Origin: Arcanobacterium bovis
Lineage (GTDB): Bacteria > Actinomycetota > Actinomycetes > Actinomycetales > Actinomycetaceae
Direction of reading: 5' to 3'
DNA length: 64,000 nucleotides
NCBI RefSeq assembly: GCF_004331995.1
Contig: NZ_SJDT01000003.1
Span: 124,001 to 188,000 of the forward strand
The notes under the pieces are model-generated. The model did no database searches and was not told where the DNA came from. It saw only the letters and a list, made by a program, of their open reading frames with translations. A program made the position numbers and the translations under genes. Below, piece after piece: positions 17,868 to 26,873 of the stretch; position 1 is the first letter of the stretch, and every line of letters starts with the position of its first letter.

Positions 17868-18557
17868 CTAACCGCGCAAAGCTTTATTCCGAACCGAAAG
17901 TACCAGTGAATCTTGCCACCACGAGATCATGGCATAGAGCACCGTCATCATGTCCTCTGGCGTCTCGATTTCTGGCAGATCCTCCGGCGCAGTTTCTCGC
18001 TGCGTAGTAAACAGCGTTGCCCGCTCATAAACGGAATCGCCAGATTCTTCATCAAAAATTCCCAGCCGGGAAGCGAGCACCAGGCGAATATCGTTCAAAG
18101 CCGCCATCCAGGCCACGGCGTCATCATTCTTCACGACAACGATGTCGTTGTTCTCTGGTTCCTTAGAGATACCGAGGTAAAACGTGGTGAGATGATCGAT
18201 TTTGAGCCTGCTCACCGACTCTTCTGTTAATGCGCGCAGTTCACGAGCCAACTCAGGATCTTCACTCATATCAGGAAGCAAACGCGAAAGGGCATCGTCA
18301 AAAAACAGTGAGGAATCGGCGTCGTCTTGCTGGGCAAATTCGGCCTCCACCATATCGGCAATGCCATTTAGCTCGTCTTCGAACGCAGCGAAAATATCGT
18401 CGTCATCATTGAGATCACGACTGCGCTTTTCAATCTCGTGCTCCATATCGGAACCGAGCATAAACACGAGGTCACGAGCCAGACCACCGAGCATTTGCCG
18501 TTCGTCTTCACTCGCGCGCGCTAAATAGCCACCTCGAATAATTTGAAATGCCATCAT
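17868..18557 (-). CDS. DUF2017 family protein
   Basis: A 229-residue acidic actinobacterial protein of unknown function. It opens AFQIIRGGYLARASEDERQMLGGLARDLVFML, which defines the family. In mycobacteria and here it follows clpS; the two genes overlap by 4 nt at an ATGA junction. The linkage suggests a role connected with ClpS/Clp proteolysis. That is inference only. Confidence 0.85.
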   Translation of the reverse strand: MMAFQIIRGGYLARASEDERQMLGGLARDLVFMLGSDMEHEIEKRSRDLNDDDDIFAAFEDELNGIADMVEAEFAQQDDADSSLFFDDALSRLLPDMSEDPELARELRALTEESVSRLKIDHLTTFYLGISKEPENNDIVVVKNDDAVAWMAALNDIRLVLASRLGIFDEESGDSVYERATLFTTQRETAPEDLPEIETPEDMMTVLYAMISWWQDSLVLSVRNKALRG

Positions 18558-18913
18558 GGTGCGCTGATCTCCGGTTCAATCGTTGCCCACAAACCAAAAC
18601 CGTGCATTGCCTGGGCGTCTTTTTCCATCTGTTCACGGCCGCCAGCAGCAACAACGCTGCGTCCACGGTGGTGAACTTGCAACATCTTCTTTCGGGCTAT
18701 TTCAGGGCTCATACCGAAATAGGATTCAAATACCCATTGCACGTAGCTCATGAGATTGACGGGATCGTTGTGAATCACAGTCACCCATCCCGACGCCGAT
18801 AACGCGCTGTTCTCTACATCGGCACGTACGTCGCCACTCACGATGGTTTCAGGCTCCTGGTTATTCACCAGTACCTCATGATTATTATTTCCATACGCGA
18901 ATGAACTAAACAC
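18554..18913 (-). CDS. clpS: ATP-dependent Clp protease adaptor
   Basis: ClpS hands N-degron substrates to the Clp ATPase. The core VTVIHNDPVNLMSYVQWVFESYFG...HRGRSVVAAGGREQME contains the substrate-pocket residues and the ND motif. The N-terminal extension is variable. I start it at GTG 18913 because TAGAAT lies exactly 6 nt upstream (leaderless pattern). An internal GTG at 18868 with GAGGT upstream would give a shorter protein of ordinary ClpS length. It is divergent from pncB, as in mycobacteria. Confidence 0.9.
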   Translation of the reverse strand: MFSSFAYGNNNHEVLVNNQEPETIVSGDVRADVENSALSASGWVTVIHNDPVNLMSYVQWVFESYFGMSPEIARKKMLQVHHRGRSVVAAGGREQMEKDAQAMHGFGLWATIEPEISAP

Positions 18914-19020
18914 TCTCAAATTCTAAAACAACACCTGCAATATGCCACGTGATTCTACGTTTCTGTGGCGTTCACCTATTTTATGTGGCTAATATCTGCT
19001 CACACAGCTAACGTTAAACT

Positions 19021-20379
19021 ATGAATTCTTCTTACATGAGCACTGCGCTGCTCACTGATATGTACGAACTGACGATGATTGACTCTGCCCTCAAATCGGG
19101 CATGGCGAACAGAAAGTCAGTGTTTGAGCTGTTTGGACGCCGTCTTCCCGGCAATCGCCGATACGGCGTGGTGGCTGGTACTGCGCGCGCACTCCAAGCT
19201 GTACAAAACTTTCGCTTCACCGCAGAAGAAATCGACTATCTGCGCGAGACGCACATAGTGTCGGACGAAACCCTTGCATGGCTAGAAAACTACCAGTTCA
19301 CGGGCAATATCTACGGCTATCCAGAAGGCGAATGCTACTTTCCGCATTCGCCAGTAATGACTGTGACGGGCACTTTCGCCGAATGTGTGCTGCTCGAAAC
19401 CGTGCTCCTATCGATTTTGAACTTCGATTCAGCTGTAGCAACTGCTGCTTCACGTATCACTATCGCTGCTCACGACCGTCCGTGTCTTGAAATGGGATCC
19501 CGGCGTACCCACGAAATGGCGGCCGTCGCTGCTGCTCGCGCCTGCGTGGTTGGAGGTTTCACTGGAACGTCAAATCTGGAGGCCGGCAGATCCTACGGCA
19601 TACGCACGATTGGTACCTCGGCGCATTCTTTCACCCTGGTTCACGATTCGGAAGACGACGCCTTCGCAGCTCAGATTGCTACCATGGGTCCGAATACCAC
19701 GCTATTGGTAGACACATATGACGTAACGCGGGGCGTGGAACGCGCCGTGAAAGCAGCGCGCGCAGCCGGTGGCGAATTGGGCGCTGTACGCCTCGATTCT
19801 GGCGATTTGGTGGCACAAGCCTTCCAAGTGCGTGCCCAATTAGATGAACTCGGCGCCACGAGCACCAAGATCACTGTAACCTCTGACCTCGACGAATACG
19901 CCATCGCCGCGCTCAACGCGGCACCCGTTGATTCCTACGGTGTAGGAACAAAAGTTGTGACTGGCTCGGGATTCCCCACTGCGCAAATGGTGTACAAGCT
20001 CGTAGCGCGCGAAGATTCACACGGCAACATGCACGAAGTGGCCAAAAAATCCAGTGCCAAGCAATCCATCGGCGGTTTGAAAGTAGCAGGGCGCACACAC
20101 GATGAAACCGGGCGTGCAACTGGTGAGCTCGTTGTTTCTGCGCAGTCTTGGGAGCAGGGTCATGCATATCTCGATCAGCACGGCGCACGTCCGTTGCAAG
20201 TTCAGTTTGTGAACAACGGTGAGGTTGATCCGCAGTTTGTAGAGGCGAAAGCCCTCGCTGCCGCTGCCGAGCGGCACCGCAATTCACGAGCAGCACTTCC
20301 CTACGCGGCTTGGCGGTTGTCTGAAGGCGAGCCAGGAATTCCTACCAAGCTGGTTGATATTTTCGAAGGAGACGACTAA
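19021..20379 (+). CDS. pncB: Nicotinate phosphoribosyltransferase
   Basis: PncB makes nicotinate mononucleotide from nicotinate and PRPP in NAD salvage. The 452-residue protein shows LLTDMYELTMIDSAL, the FELFGRRLPGNRRYGVVAG segment, GFTGTSNLEAG, the phosphate-accepting histidine region GTSAHSFTLVHDSEDDAF and VRLDSGDL. ATG 19021 has TAACGT 6 nt upstream. It is divergent from clpS. The roughly 170 bp after it hold only short low-complexity repeats. Confidence 0.95.
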   Translation: MNSSYMSTALLTDMYELTMIDSALKSGMANRKSVFELFGRRLPGNRRYGVVAGTARALQAVQNFRFTAEEIDYLRETHIVSDETLAWLENYQFTGNIYGYPEGECYFPHSPVMTVTGTFAECVLLETVLLSILNFDSAVATAASRITIAAHDRPCLEMGSRRTHEMAAVAAARACVVGGFTGTSNLEAGRSYGIRTIGTSAHSFTLVHDSEDDAFAAQIATMGPNTTLLVDTYDVTRGVERAVKAARAAGGELGAVRLDSGDLVAQAFQVRAQLDELGATSTKITVTSDLDEYAIAALNAAPVDSYGVGTKVVTGSGFPTAQMVYKLVAREDSHGNMHEVAKKSSAKQSIGGLKVAGRTHDETGRATGELVVSAQSWEQGHAYLDQHGARPLQVQFVNNGEVDPQFVEAKALAAAAERHRNSRAALPYAAWRLSEGEPGIPTKLVDIFEGDD

Positions 20380-20552
20380 CGGTTCGTTGCTGCAACCAAC
20401 GCGTTGTTACTACAACTAACAGCCCGTTACTGCCTCGGCGTGTAAGCGTTCATCACCAGGTATTCTTCGCCGACAGCCGTCAATAACAGCGTAAATACAC
20501 TCAGTTAACAATCGGCAAGCTGGTTCTCGGCTTTATCAAGCTGGTTCTTGCT

Positions 20553-22334
20553 TTATGTGCGCCCTACGAACCAGTTTTGCAGTTTGCTAATTCGTGCTTC
20601 GACTTCCTCAAGCGAGGCGCGCGCAACTTCGGGGCCGCCGCATGCCTTGCGCAGATCCGTGTGGATCAAGGCGTGCGGGCGTCCTGTTTTAGATGCATAA
20701 GCAGACACCAATTTCGAGAGCTCTTGCCGCTTCTGCCTGCGCTTTCGCGAGTCGAGCATCGGTTTGCTTGCCGGATCCGCTTTGCCCTGCTTAGCTTGTG
20801 AAGCCTGACGAGATCGCAACAGCTCCGTCACTTCCTCAGGCTCTAATAGCCCAGGGATTCCAAGAAAGTCCGCTTCTTCATCTGAGCCAACTTCTGCCCA
20901 CATGCCAAAATCTGATCCGTCATAGACCACTCGATCGAACGTGGCATCAGCTGAAAGAGCCTGGAAGCCCACGCCTTCTAGCTCATCTGAGGCACGTTCC
21001 TCGCGTTGCGCCTGCTCAAGCGCGGCGTCGTCCCAACCTTCTTCCGATTCTTCACGCTGTAAGGCATGATCTCGCTGAGCCTCGAGTTCGCCGGCTAGCC
21101 CAAGCAGGTTCTCAACCGATGGCAAGAATACCGACGCCGTCTCCCCACGTTTCCTCGCACGCACAAAACGACCGATAGCCTGCGCAAAGAACAGCGGTGT
21201 CGCCGTCGATGTCGCATAAACCCCCACGCAAAGACGCGGTACGTCCACCCCCTCGGACACCATGCGTACGGCAACCATCCAGCGCGATGTGCCTTGGGAG
21301 AACTCGGCGATCCTGTCCGAGGCTGTTGGATCGTCAGAAAGAATCACTGCTGGTTGCTCGCCCGATACCGCTGCAAGAATCTGTGCATAAGCCCGCGCCG
21401 TCTTATGATCCGTGGCAATCACGAGCCCACCAGCGTCGGGAACACTCTGGCGCACGACGCTAAGACGCTCGTCGGCAGCTGCGAGCACTTGCTGGATCCA
21501 CTCGCCTGCCGGATCAAGCGCGGTGCGCCAAGCTTGAGCCGTCATATCTTTGGTGAGCGGTTCACCAAGCGTGGCCGAAACGACGTCGCCATGCTTCGTC
21601 TTCCAGCGCATTTGCCCCGAATACGACATAAACATCACTGGGCGTACGACGCCGTCACGCAAAGCATCCGCGTAACCGTAGGAATAGTCTGAGCGCGAGC
21701 GGAAGACGCCGTCGCCATCCGGTTCGTATTGAACGAACGGAATTGCCGCGGTATCAGAACGAAATGGCGTACCAGTGAGCGACAGGCGGTGCTTGGCAGG
21801 ATCAAAAGCGATCCGGATAGCGTCCCCCCACGAGAGATTATCACCGCCGTGATGAACCTCGTCGAGGATCACCAGGGTAGCATTGGCTGAGCTGCGATGA
21901 CGGTGGAACATAGGAGCGCGAGCAACCTGCGCATAAGTGAGACATACGCCGTTAAACGAGGAACCTAAACCACTTTGCGCATTTGAAAAATCCGGATCGA
22001 GCTGCAATCCCACTCGGGCAGCAGCTTCGGCCCACTGATATTTCAGGTGTTCAGTTGGGCAAACCACAGTGATTTCCGAAACTAAGCCTCGGGATTTCAA
22101 CTCGGTTGCGATACGGAGCGCAAAGGTAGTTTTACCAGCTCCAGGCGTTGCAACTGCCAAGAAATCACGTGGAGTGTTCTCCAGATATAAATTGAGCGCT
22201 TCTGCCTGCCACGCACGCAAGTGTCCCGCAGTTCCCCACGCAGCACGCTGTGGGAACGCCGGCGAGAGATTCTCGGCTGCGGAAACTGAAACTGATTGTG
22301 GAGGTTGGTGGTGGCGCTTTACCGCCTCACTCAC
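20553..22334 (-). CDS. SF2 DEAD/DEAH-box helicase, actinobacterial type
   Basis: The 593-residue helicase has motif Q/I LRAWQAEALNLYLENTPRDFLAVATPGAGKTTFALRIA, motif II ILDEVHHG, motif III SLTGTPFRS, and later VSEGVDVPRLCVGVYAT and AIGRFVRAR (motifs V-VI). A long acidic region follows the helicase core and the C-terminus is basic. It is a single-protein helicase common in Actinobacteria, usually coupled as here to a DUF3039 gene. The GTG start overlaps the DUF3039 stop. Its substrate, DNA or RNA, is not clear. Confidence 0.88.
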   Translation of the reverse strand: MSEAVKRHHQPPQSVSVSAAENLSPAFPQRAAWGTAGHLRAWQAEALNLYLENTPRDFLAVATPGAGKTTFALRIATELKSRGLVSEITVVCPTEHLKYQWAEAAARVGLQLDPDFSNAQSGLGSSFNGVCLTYAQVARAPMFHRHRSSANATLVILDEVHHGGDNLSWGDAIRIAFDPAKHRLSLTGTPFRSDTAAIPFVQYEPDGDGVFRSRSDYSYGYADALRDGVVRPVMFMSYSGQMRWKTKHGDVVSATLGEPLTKDMTAQAWRTALDPAGEWIQQVLAAADERLSVVRQSVPDAGGLVIATDHKTARAYAQILAAVSGEQPAVILSDDPTASDRIAEFSQGTSRWMVAVRMVSEGVDVPRLCVGVYATSTATPLFFAQAIGRFVRARKRGETASVFLPSVENLLGLAGELEAQRDHALQREESEEGWDDAALEQAQREERASDELEGVGFQALSADATFDRVVYDGSDFGMWAEVGSDEEADFLGIPGLLEPEEVTELLRSRQASQAKQGKADPASKPMLDSRKRRQKRQELSKLVSAYASKTGRPHALIHTDLRKACGGPEVARASLEEVEARISKLQNWFVGRT

Positions 22335-22672
22335 TGGTTACCGCCCGGAGCGTCGGGACCGAAAGGCCATGAATTTGAACCGCCGCCATTGAGATTTTTG
22401 TAAATCTCTTTACACGTTGGACACACGGGGAAACGATCCGGATTTCGCATCGGTGTCCACACTTTGCCACACAGGGCGACTACGGGACCTCCTTCTACTG
22501 CTGACTGAGTGATCCGATCTTTGCGCACGTAATGGGCATAACGCTCGTTATCGCCCGGGCTTTGCTGCTCTTCTGTGCGTTCGAGTAATTGGGTGCCAGC
22601 CGATTGTGCAGCGTCTGGTCCTTGTGGTGCCGACGGACTCTGCGGAGCGGAATACGGATCGTCAATACTCAT
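22331..22672 (-). CDS. DUF3039 family zinc-site protein
   Basis: The 113-residue protein has a proline/glutamine-rich N-terminus and a conserved core HYVRKDRITQSAVEGGPVVALCGKVWTPMRNPDRFPVCPTCKEIY. The histidine and three cysteines (CGK, CPTC) probably bind zinc. It is paired with the downstream helicase through a 4-nt overlap, an association typical of Actinobacteria. Function is unknown. ATG 22672 has TACACT exactly 6 nt upstream, so it is probably leaderless. Confidence 0.85.
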   Translation of the reverse strand: MSIDDPYSAPQSPSAPQGPDAAQSAGTQLLERTEEQQSPGDNERYAHYVRKDRITQSAVEGGPVVALCGKVWTPMRNPDRFPVCPTCKEIYKNLNGGGSNSWPFGPDAPGGNQ

Positions 22673-22751
22673 GCTTCAAGTGTAGTGCTTGGGATCTGAA
22701 AAATTCATCTGGCGTGCGAGCGGTCAATCCCACATTGACGAACGATAAGTT

Positions 22752-23519
22752 CTACATTGAAAAGAATTCGGTAACAAAAGGTTTCAAGATGACCATCCAC
22801 AACAGCAGCCAAAAGAACAAAAAAATTTCAAATGCGATTGAAGATTTTGGGCGATATGAGCCAAAAATAAATCCTTTCTTTTTTTGATCTTCCCGCGGCG
22901 TGGGCAAACCATCATTCTTGAACGTGGCGGCGCTCCTATCACGATCAGCCTCAGATCCAGCGTCTACGTCTTCCTCCGTCGGATTGAATAATAGGATCCG
23001 CTCAAAACCCAACTCCATCGGATCGCTTTCAACAACTTCGAATGCATCCTGATAAAAATCGACATACTTGCTTCGCCAGGTGCGTGTTTGTACAACGAAG
23101 CTATCCGATCCAGGCGCCATTGGAAAAGCTAAAGAAAACTTCTTGTCTACACGGCGCACATAGATCTGCTCGTTCACAATGCACCACAAAATATGATTTA
23201 GCTCTTCATATACACGCATGCATTGTTCGGCTACTTGCTGTGTACCCAGAGCCGGGTGTTGTTTGCTGCCAGCATCACGGTGAGACAGCTTCACAACACA
23301 TGTGTAGCCTGCACCATGTACCTTATAACGGCAACGGATAGAGAAACCTACTTTGGAAGATGAATGGAAAATCTTTAGCCGAATCCACCAGACGTTGTCG
23401 TTGATCGGTTTGATATGGAAAACGGTACTTCTACGTGAATTCTTTGTATTACGTGGAAAGCAGTCCTGCACTTGCAAACCAACTTGGGTAAATAGCTCCC
23501 TACAATCGCTGTCATTCAT
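22752..23519 (-). CDS. Hypothetical protein with C-terminal membrane anchor
   Basis: About 255 residues, not recognised. The N-terminal half looks like a soluble beta-rich domain (RRSTVFHIKPINDNVWWIRLKIFHSSSKVGFSIRCRY). A charged linker follows, then a single hydrophobic C-terminal segment (AFEIFLFFWLLLWMVILKPFV), consistent with a tail anchor exposing the bulk to the cytoplasm. The start is ATG 23519 or 23528; either overlaps the preceding small membrane gene, so the two are translationally coupled. Base composition is slightly more AT-rich than its neighbours. Confidence 0.65.
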   Translation of the reverse strand: MNDSDCRELFTQVGLQVQDCFPRNTKNSRRSTVFHIKPINDNVWWIRLKIFHSSSKVGFSIRCRYKVHGAGYTCVVKLSHRDAGSKQHPALGTQQVAEQCMRVYEELNHILWCIVNEQIYVRRVDKKFSLAFPMAPGSDSFVVQTRTWRSKYVDFYQDAFEVVESDPMELGFERILLFNPTEEDVDAGSEADRDRSAATFKNDGLPTPREDQKKKGFIFGSYRPKSSIAFEIFLFFWLLLWMVILKPFVTEFFSM

Positions 23520-23709
23520 CAATTTCATCGTCGAAAGCTCTTGCTTTAAGGAACAGATAGGCATAGCCGAGGACTCCAATGCCGAGAAGTAAAGTAATCA
23601 CCGCGATTTTCCACGGCGTAGCCCAACCTTGAATCGAAAAGAACAGCAACAAAATCCCAGTAAAAGTCATGAGGATTCCGAAATCTCGAACACGACGATA
23701 TCGCACCAT
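23512..23709 (-). CDS. Small two-span membrane protein, unknown
   Basis: A 65-residue protein with two hydrophobic segments (DFGILMTFTGILLLFFSIQGW and IAVITLLLGIGVLGYAYLFL) and an acidic tail (DDEIDE). ATG 23709 has GGAGG at good spacing; a TTG at 23721 is unlikely. It overlaps the following tail-anchored protein gene, and the two may work as a membrane pair. No family is recognised. Confidence 0.6.
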   Translation of the reverse strand: MVRYRRVRDFGILMTFTGILLLFFSIQGWATPWKIAVITLLLGIGVLGYAYLFLKARAFDDEIDE

Positions 23710-23832
23710 TGATTCCTCCAATACTCAAGCGAGCCTTTTCAAAATTCTAGGCTTTCAAATTGTCTTTACTCAAGAGAAATGTCTTATTTTGTCGCAAGAA
23801 TCGTGATTAAGGACTGCTCGTTTTTCGAAAAG

Positions 23833-23890
23833 TTGGTGTGGATTGACCAACATCTCGATATATATTCAGATGTTGCTCGATCCACACCAA
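23833..23890 (-). terminator. Long interrupted hairpin, second terminator behind hup
   Basis: TTGGTGTGGAT and CAACATCT (23833-23855) pair with AGATGTTG and ATCCACACCAA (23868-23890), 19 base pairs broken by one 4-nt internal loop. Leftward it is followed by TTTTCGAAAAA. It stands between hup and the small membrane genes. Confidence 0.7.
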
Positions 23891-23920
23891 GATTAAGCGA
23901 GCATCAGGTCTAGCACACGA

Positions 23921-23960
23921 AAGTGTGGCTCCGATTGGGTATCCAATCGGAGCCACACTT
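23921..23960 (-). terminator. hup terminator hairpin
   Basis: A perfect 18-bp stem (23921-23938 with 23943-23960) has a GTAT/ATAC loop and lies 49 bp past the hup stop. A T-run is almost absent (TTTCG), which may explain the second hairpin just beyond. Confidence 0.75.
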
Positions 23961-24009
23961 TGGTTAGTCAATGTTGACGTTCAGTGAATATTAATCCTGA
24001 ACGGCAAAA

Positions 24010-24291
24010 TCACTTAGCAACAGCCTTCTTCAAGGTGGAGCCAGCAGAGATCTTAACTCCGTAGCCTGCAGGAATCTCGATTTCTTCGCCGGTGCGTGGG
24101 TTACGACCCTTGCGAGCTGCACGCTCGGTGCGCTCAACAGACATAAGACCAGTGATCTTCACTGCTTCACCCTTTGCGAGGGAATCAACAAGCACGGACT
24201 GGAGAGCCGAAATTGCCTTGTCAGCATCTGCCTTGGTGATCTCTGCCTTAGCGGCAATCTTTGCAATAAGCTCAGTACGATTGAGGGACAT
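24010..24291 (-). CDS. hup: HU-family nucleoid DNA-binding protein
   Basis: The 93-residue basic protein is an HU homodimer subunit that bends and compacts DNA. It shows NRTELIAKIAAKAEITKADADKAI at the dimer helices and the DNA-arm region RKGRNPRTGEEIEIPAGYGVKISAG. It lacks the long lysine/alanine tail of mycobacterial HupB. ATG 24291 follows GAGGAAAG. The gene stands alone, with two hairpins downstream, as expected for a highly expressed monocistron. Confidence 0.95.
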   Translation of the reverse strand: MSLNRTELIAKIAAKAEITKADADKAISALQSVLVDSLAKGEAVKITGLMSVERTERAARKGRNPRTGEEIEIPAGYGVKISAGSTLKKAVAK

Positions 24292-24508
24292 TGCTTTCCT
24301 CTCGAATAAACGATGTTTCTTTGGACTCGATTTGAGTCGCTACCTAGAAATCTAACTGAAAACCTAGGCTAAACACCAATTTATGCTGTGTGTTGCCAAA
24401 TTTGCCACGTTTTTCTGTCACATCTATACCAATCTGCACCATTGTTCACACAAATATGAACAGAATTAAACCGCTGGTCACAGCGATCTAGAGAACGAAA
24501 AAGAAAAA

Positions 24509-26080
24509 TCACGCAAAAGCAACAATGACCGTAACTAGGATAATCTTCACCGTAATGCCAAGAGCGAAAATGGCCGCATAACCAGATTCGATCCGTTCAT
24601 CATGCTCTTTGCTGGCAGCAAAAGCCAGTACTGCAGGTTGCCCCAGAACCCCAGCCATCGCTCCAGCAGTTCGCTGAGCCGATACTCCTAGCAGCTTCCC
24701 TACAACCGCAGCGCAGAGCAATACAATAACAGCGATGACAAACGCTAAAATCAAAGCAAGCAAACCAGTTTCGGTAAAAGCAGTTTTTGCGAATGCCGGA
24801 CCAGACGCAATCCCAACAGCAGCCAAAAAGAGCAACAATCCAAGCTGCCGAATCGTCTGATTTGCTGCCTGCGGCATCTGCCACATAAGCGGACCAGTTT
24901 TTTGAAGCGCTCCCAAAATTGTGCCAACGATAAGCGGCCCCGCAGCAGCTCCGAGACTAAAAGTTGACCCACTAGGCAGAGAAATCTCTACCATCCCCAG
25001 CAGCAAGCCCAACACCATGCCAAGTCCCATCGCAATGGCGTCAACCTGCGAAATCTGACGCTCAGAGTTACCGAAGAAACGCTCCACGGCGTCGTACTCC
25101 TCGCGTGGGAACGCAACCATCAGACGATCCCCAAGCTCGATAACCGAGTTGTCTTGTGCCAGCAATTCGAGGTCGCCGCGATGGATACGGGTAATGACGC
25201 CGCCAAACCGTCCAGTAACATTCAAGGCAGCAACAGTTTTACTTGCCACTTCTTTAGCCGAAACAACGAACGATCGAAAATCTATCTTCGCCCGATAATC
25301 AGCCAAATGATCATCAACTAACTCACCAACTGCGCTAGCTGCCGCCTCAACGTCAGATTCCATTCCGACGATTACAATACGATCACCTTTGAGCAGCTCC
25401 TCACCTGGCACGAAGATACGGGTCACATCAGCGCGCTCGAGATAGGAAACTCGAATTTTCTGCTCTTTCCATCCAGGAACTGAGCGAATCGACATCCCCT
25501 CTTTTACTAACGCCGTACCCGCAAACAGGGATTTTCCAGCAAAAGACTCAACATCGTTTTTGCCTTCCCAACGCCGCGAAACAACCATGGATACAGCGAT
25601 AATCGCTACAATCACACCCACTGGATACCCCAAGGAGTACCCAACGCCCGGCACTCCTGAATGTGTAGCTTGGGTGGCTGCAGCCAATGCAGGTGTGGTT
25701 GTAAGCGCGCCAGCAAAAACACCTACGGCCATGTCTGGTGCAAGACCAAGCAATTTACCGCCGACAATAGTGGCTATCGCGCCGATCACCAGCGTAAACA
25801 CCAAGCCGAGCATCAACTTTGCCTGCTTACGTAAGTCAGCGAAAAAGGTCTGACCGGCAGAAAGACCTACCGTATACACGAAAAGCCCCAAACCGAGCGA
25901 TTGTACCAACGCTAACTTTCCGCCGAGCTCAGGCACAATATTTCCGACGAAGAGCCCCACGAAGAGAGCACCCGCAGCGCCGAGCTTTATCGGACCAAAA
26001 GGTATGATTCCCAATGCGGCACCTAACGACACCACGAGAAACACTGTGAGTAGCGGAGACGACTGTAAAATCTCGCCCAA
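24509..26080 (-). CDS. AspT/YidE-family transporter with RCK_C domains
   Basis: The 523-residue membrane protein has two five-to-six-span transporter repeats (the duplicated Asp-Ala-exchanger domain: GLFVYTVGLSAGQTFF and LLLFLAAVGIASGPAFA). Between them are two RCK_C/TrkA_C regulatory domains (KGDRIVIVGMESDVEAAASAV; LELLAQDNSVIELGDRLMVAFP). This is the AspT aspartate:alanine antiporter architecture; substrate is not deducible. I start at TTG 26080, which has AAGGA 5 nt upstream. The longer frame would run backwards into chdC. Confidence 0.85.
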   Translation of the reverse strand: MGEILQSSPLLTVFLVVSLGAALGIIPFGPIKLGAAGALFVGLFVGNIVPELGGKLALVQSLGLGLFVYTVGLSAGQTFFADLRKQAKLMLGLVFTLVIGAIATIVGGKLLGLAPDMAVGVFAGALTTTPALAAATQATHSGVPGVGYSLGYPVGVIVAIIAVSMVVSRRWEGKNDVESFAGKSLFAGTALVKEGMSIRSVPGWKEQKIRVSYLERADVTRIFVPGEELLKGDRIVIVGMESDVEAAASAVGELVDDHLADYRAKIDFRSFVVSAKEVASKTVAALNVTGRFGGVITRIHRGDLELLAQDNSVIELGDRLMVAFPREEYDAVERFFGNSERQISQVDAIAMGLGMVLGLLLGMVEISLPSGSTFSLGAAAGPLIVGTILGALQKTGPLMWQMPQAANQTIRQLGLLLFLAAVGIASGPAFAKTAFTETGLLALILAFVIAVIVLLCAAVVGKLLGVSAQRTAGAMAGVLGQPAVLAFAASKEHDERIESGYAAIFALGITVKIILVTVIVAFA

Positions 26081-26123
26081 TTTATTCCTTCCACCTGTAT
26101 CAAATGATACAAGCGTACCCCAG

Positions 26124-26873
26124 TCAATCCATTTGCTGTCTATTAGCCCATTCTCGTAGCTCCACACGTGGCCCAGTGAAGAACGGCGTATCGTCACGCA
26201 CGTAAAGTCGCGCCTCTGCCTCACGCTGTTTGCGCAGCACACTCATGATTCTGCCGATCGAATCAGCCTCAAGGGCAATCGTCCATTCGTAGTCCCCTAA
26301 AGCAAAGGCGGCAAGCGTAGAAATCTGCACGTCAAGATGATCGCGGCCATTCATGCCATGCTCACGCAACATCGCTGAGCGCCGCGCCGGTGGAAGATAG
26401 TACCAATCCCACGAACGATTAAACGGATACACCGCCACATAAGGGCGAGGCACTACCCCACCAAAACACGCTGGTAAATGGCGCTGATTGAACTCCGCCG
26501 CAATATGTGCCGCCATCGCCGACCACACTGGCTCCAACATCCGCCCAAGATTCGATTGCAAAATCGCGTGATAAGCACTTTGCAATTTCTCAGTAGAATC
26601 AGCCAAAGCCCATACCATCAAATCAGCATCTGCTCGGAATCCGCCGACGTCGTACCACCCGCGGATCTCTACTCCGGTACGCTCCAAGTCCGCTTCTAAA
26701 TCCGACACAAAATCGTCAAGTTCTGCTGCCGGCAAGGCTTTTGCCGTGCGAAACACTGCTTGTAAAGAAAAATTACTCGCTTCATTCACTTCGTCAGGGT
26801 TGATTCCTGCCGCATCGCGTGGATCTCGCACATAAGCAGGTTTGTGAGCATTGGGGTGAGCTAAATCAGACAT
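26124..26873 (-). CDS. chdC: Coproheme decarboxylase (HemQ/ChdC)
   Basis: ChdC oxidatively decarboxylates coproheme III to heme b, the last step of the coproporphyrin pathway in Gram-positives. The 249-residue chlorite-dismutase-fold protein has YPFNRSWDWYYLP with the catalytic-tyrosine region, then MLREHGMNGRDHLDVQISTLAAFALGDYEWTIALE, which is diagnostic. I use ATG 26873 with GGAAG upstream; it overlaps the ferrochelatase stop. The position after cpfC completes a working end-of-pathway pair. Confidence 0.93.
   Translation of the reverse strand: MSDLAHPNAHKPAYVRDPRDAAGINPDEVNEASNFSLQAVFRTAKALPAAELDDFVSDLEADLERTGVEIRGWYDVGGFRADADLMVWALADSTEKLQSAYHAILQSNLGRMLEPVWSAMAAHIAAEFNQRHLPACFGGVVPRPYVAVYPFNRSWDWYYLPPARRSAMLREHGMNGRDHLDVQISTLAAFALGDYEWTIALEADSIGRIMSVLRKQREAEARLYVRDDTPFFTGPRVELREWANRQQMD

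Noticed and set aside
24509-26242. Longer N-terminus for the AspT-like transporter
   Set aside because: It would overlap the 3' end of chdC by more than 100 bases with non-membrane, unlikely residues; TTG 26080 has a good ribosome site.
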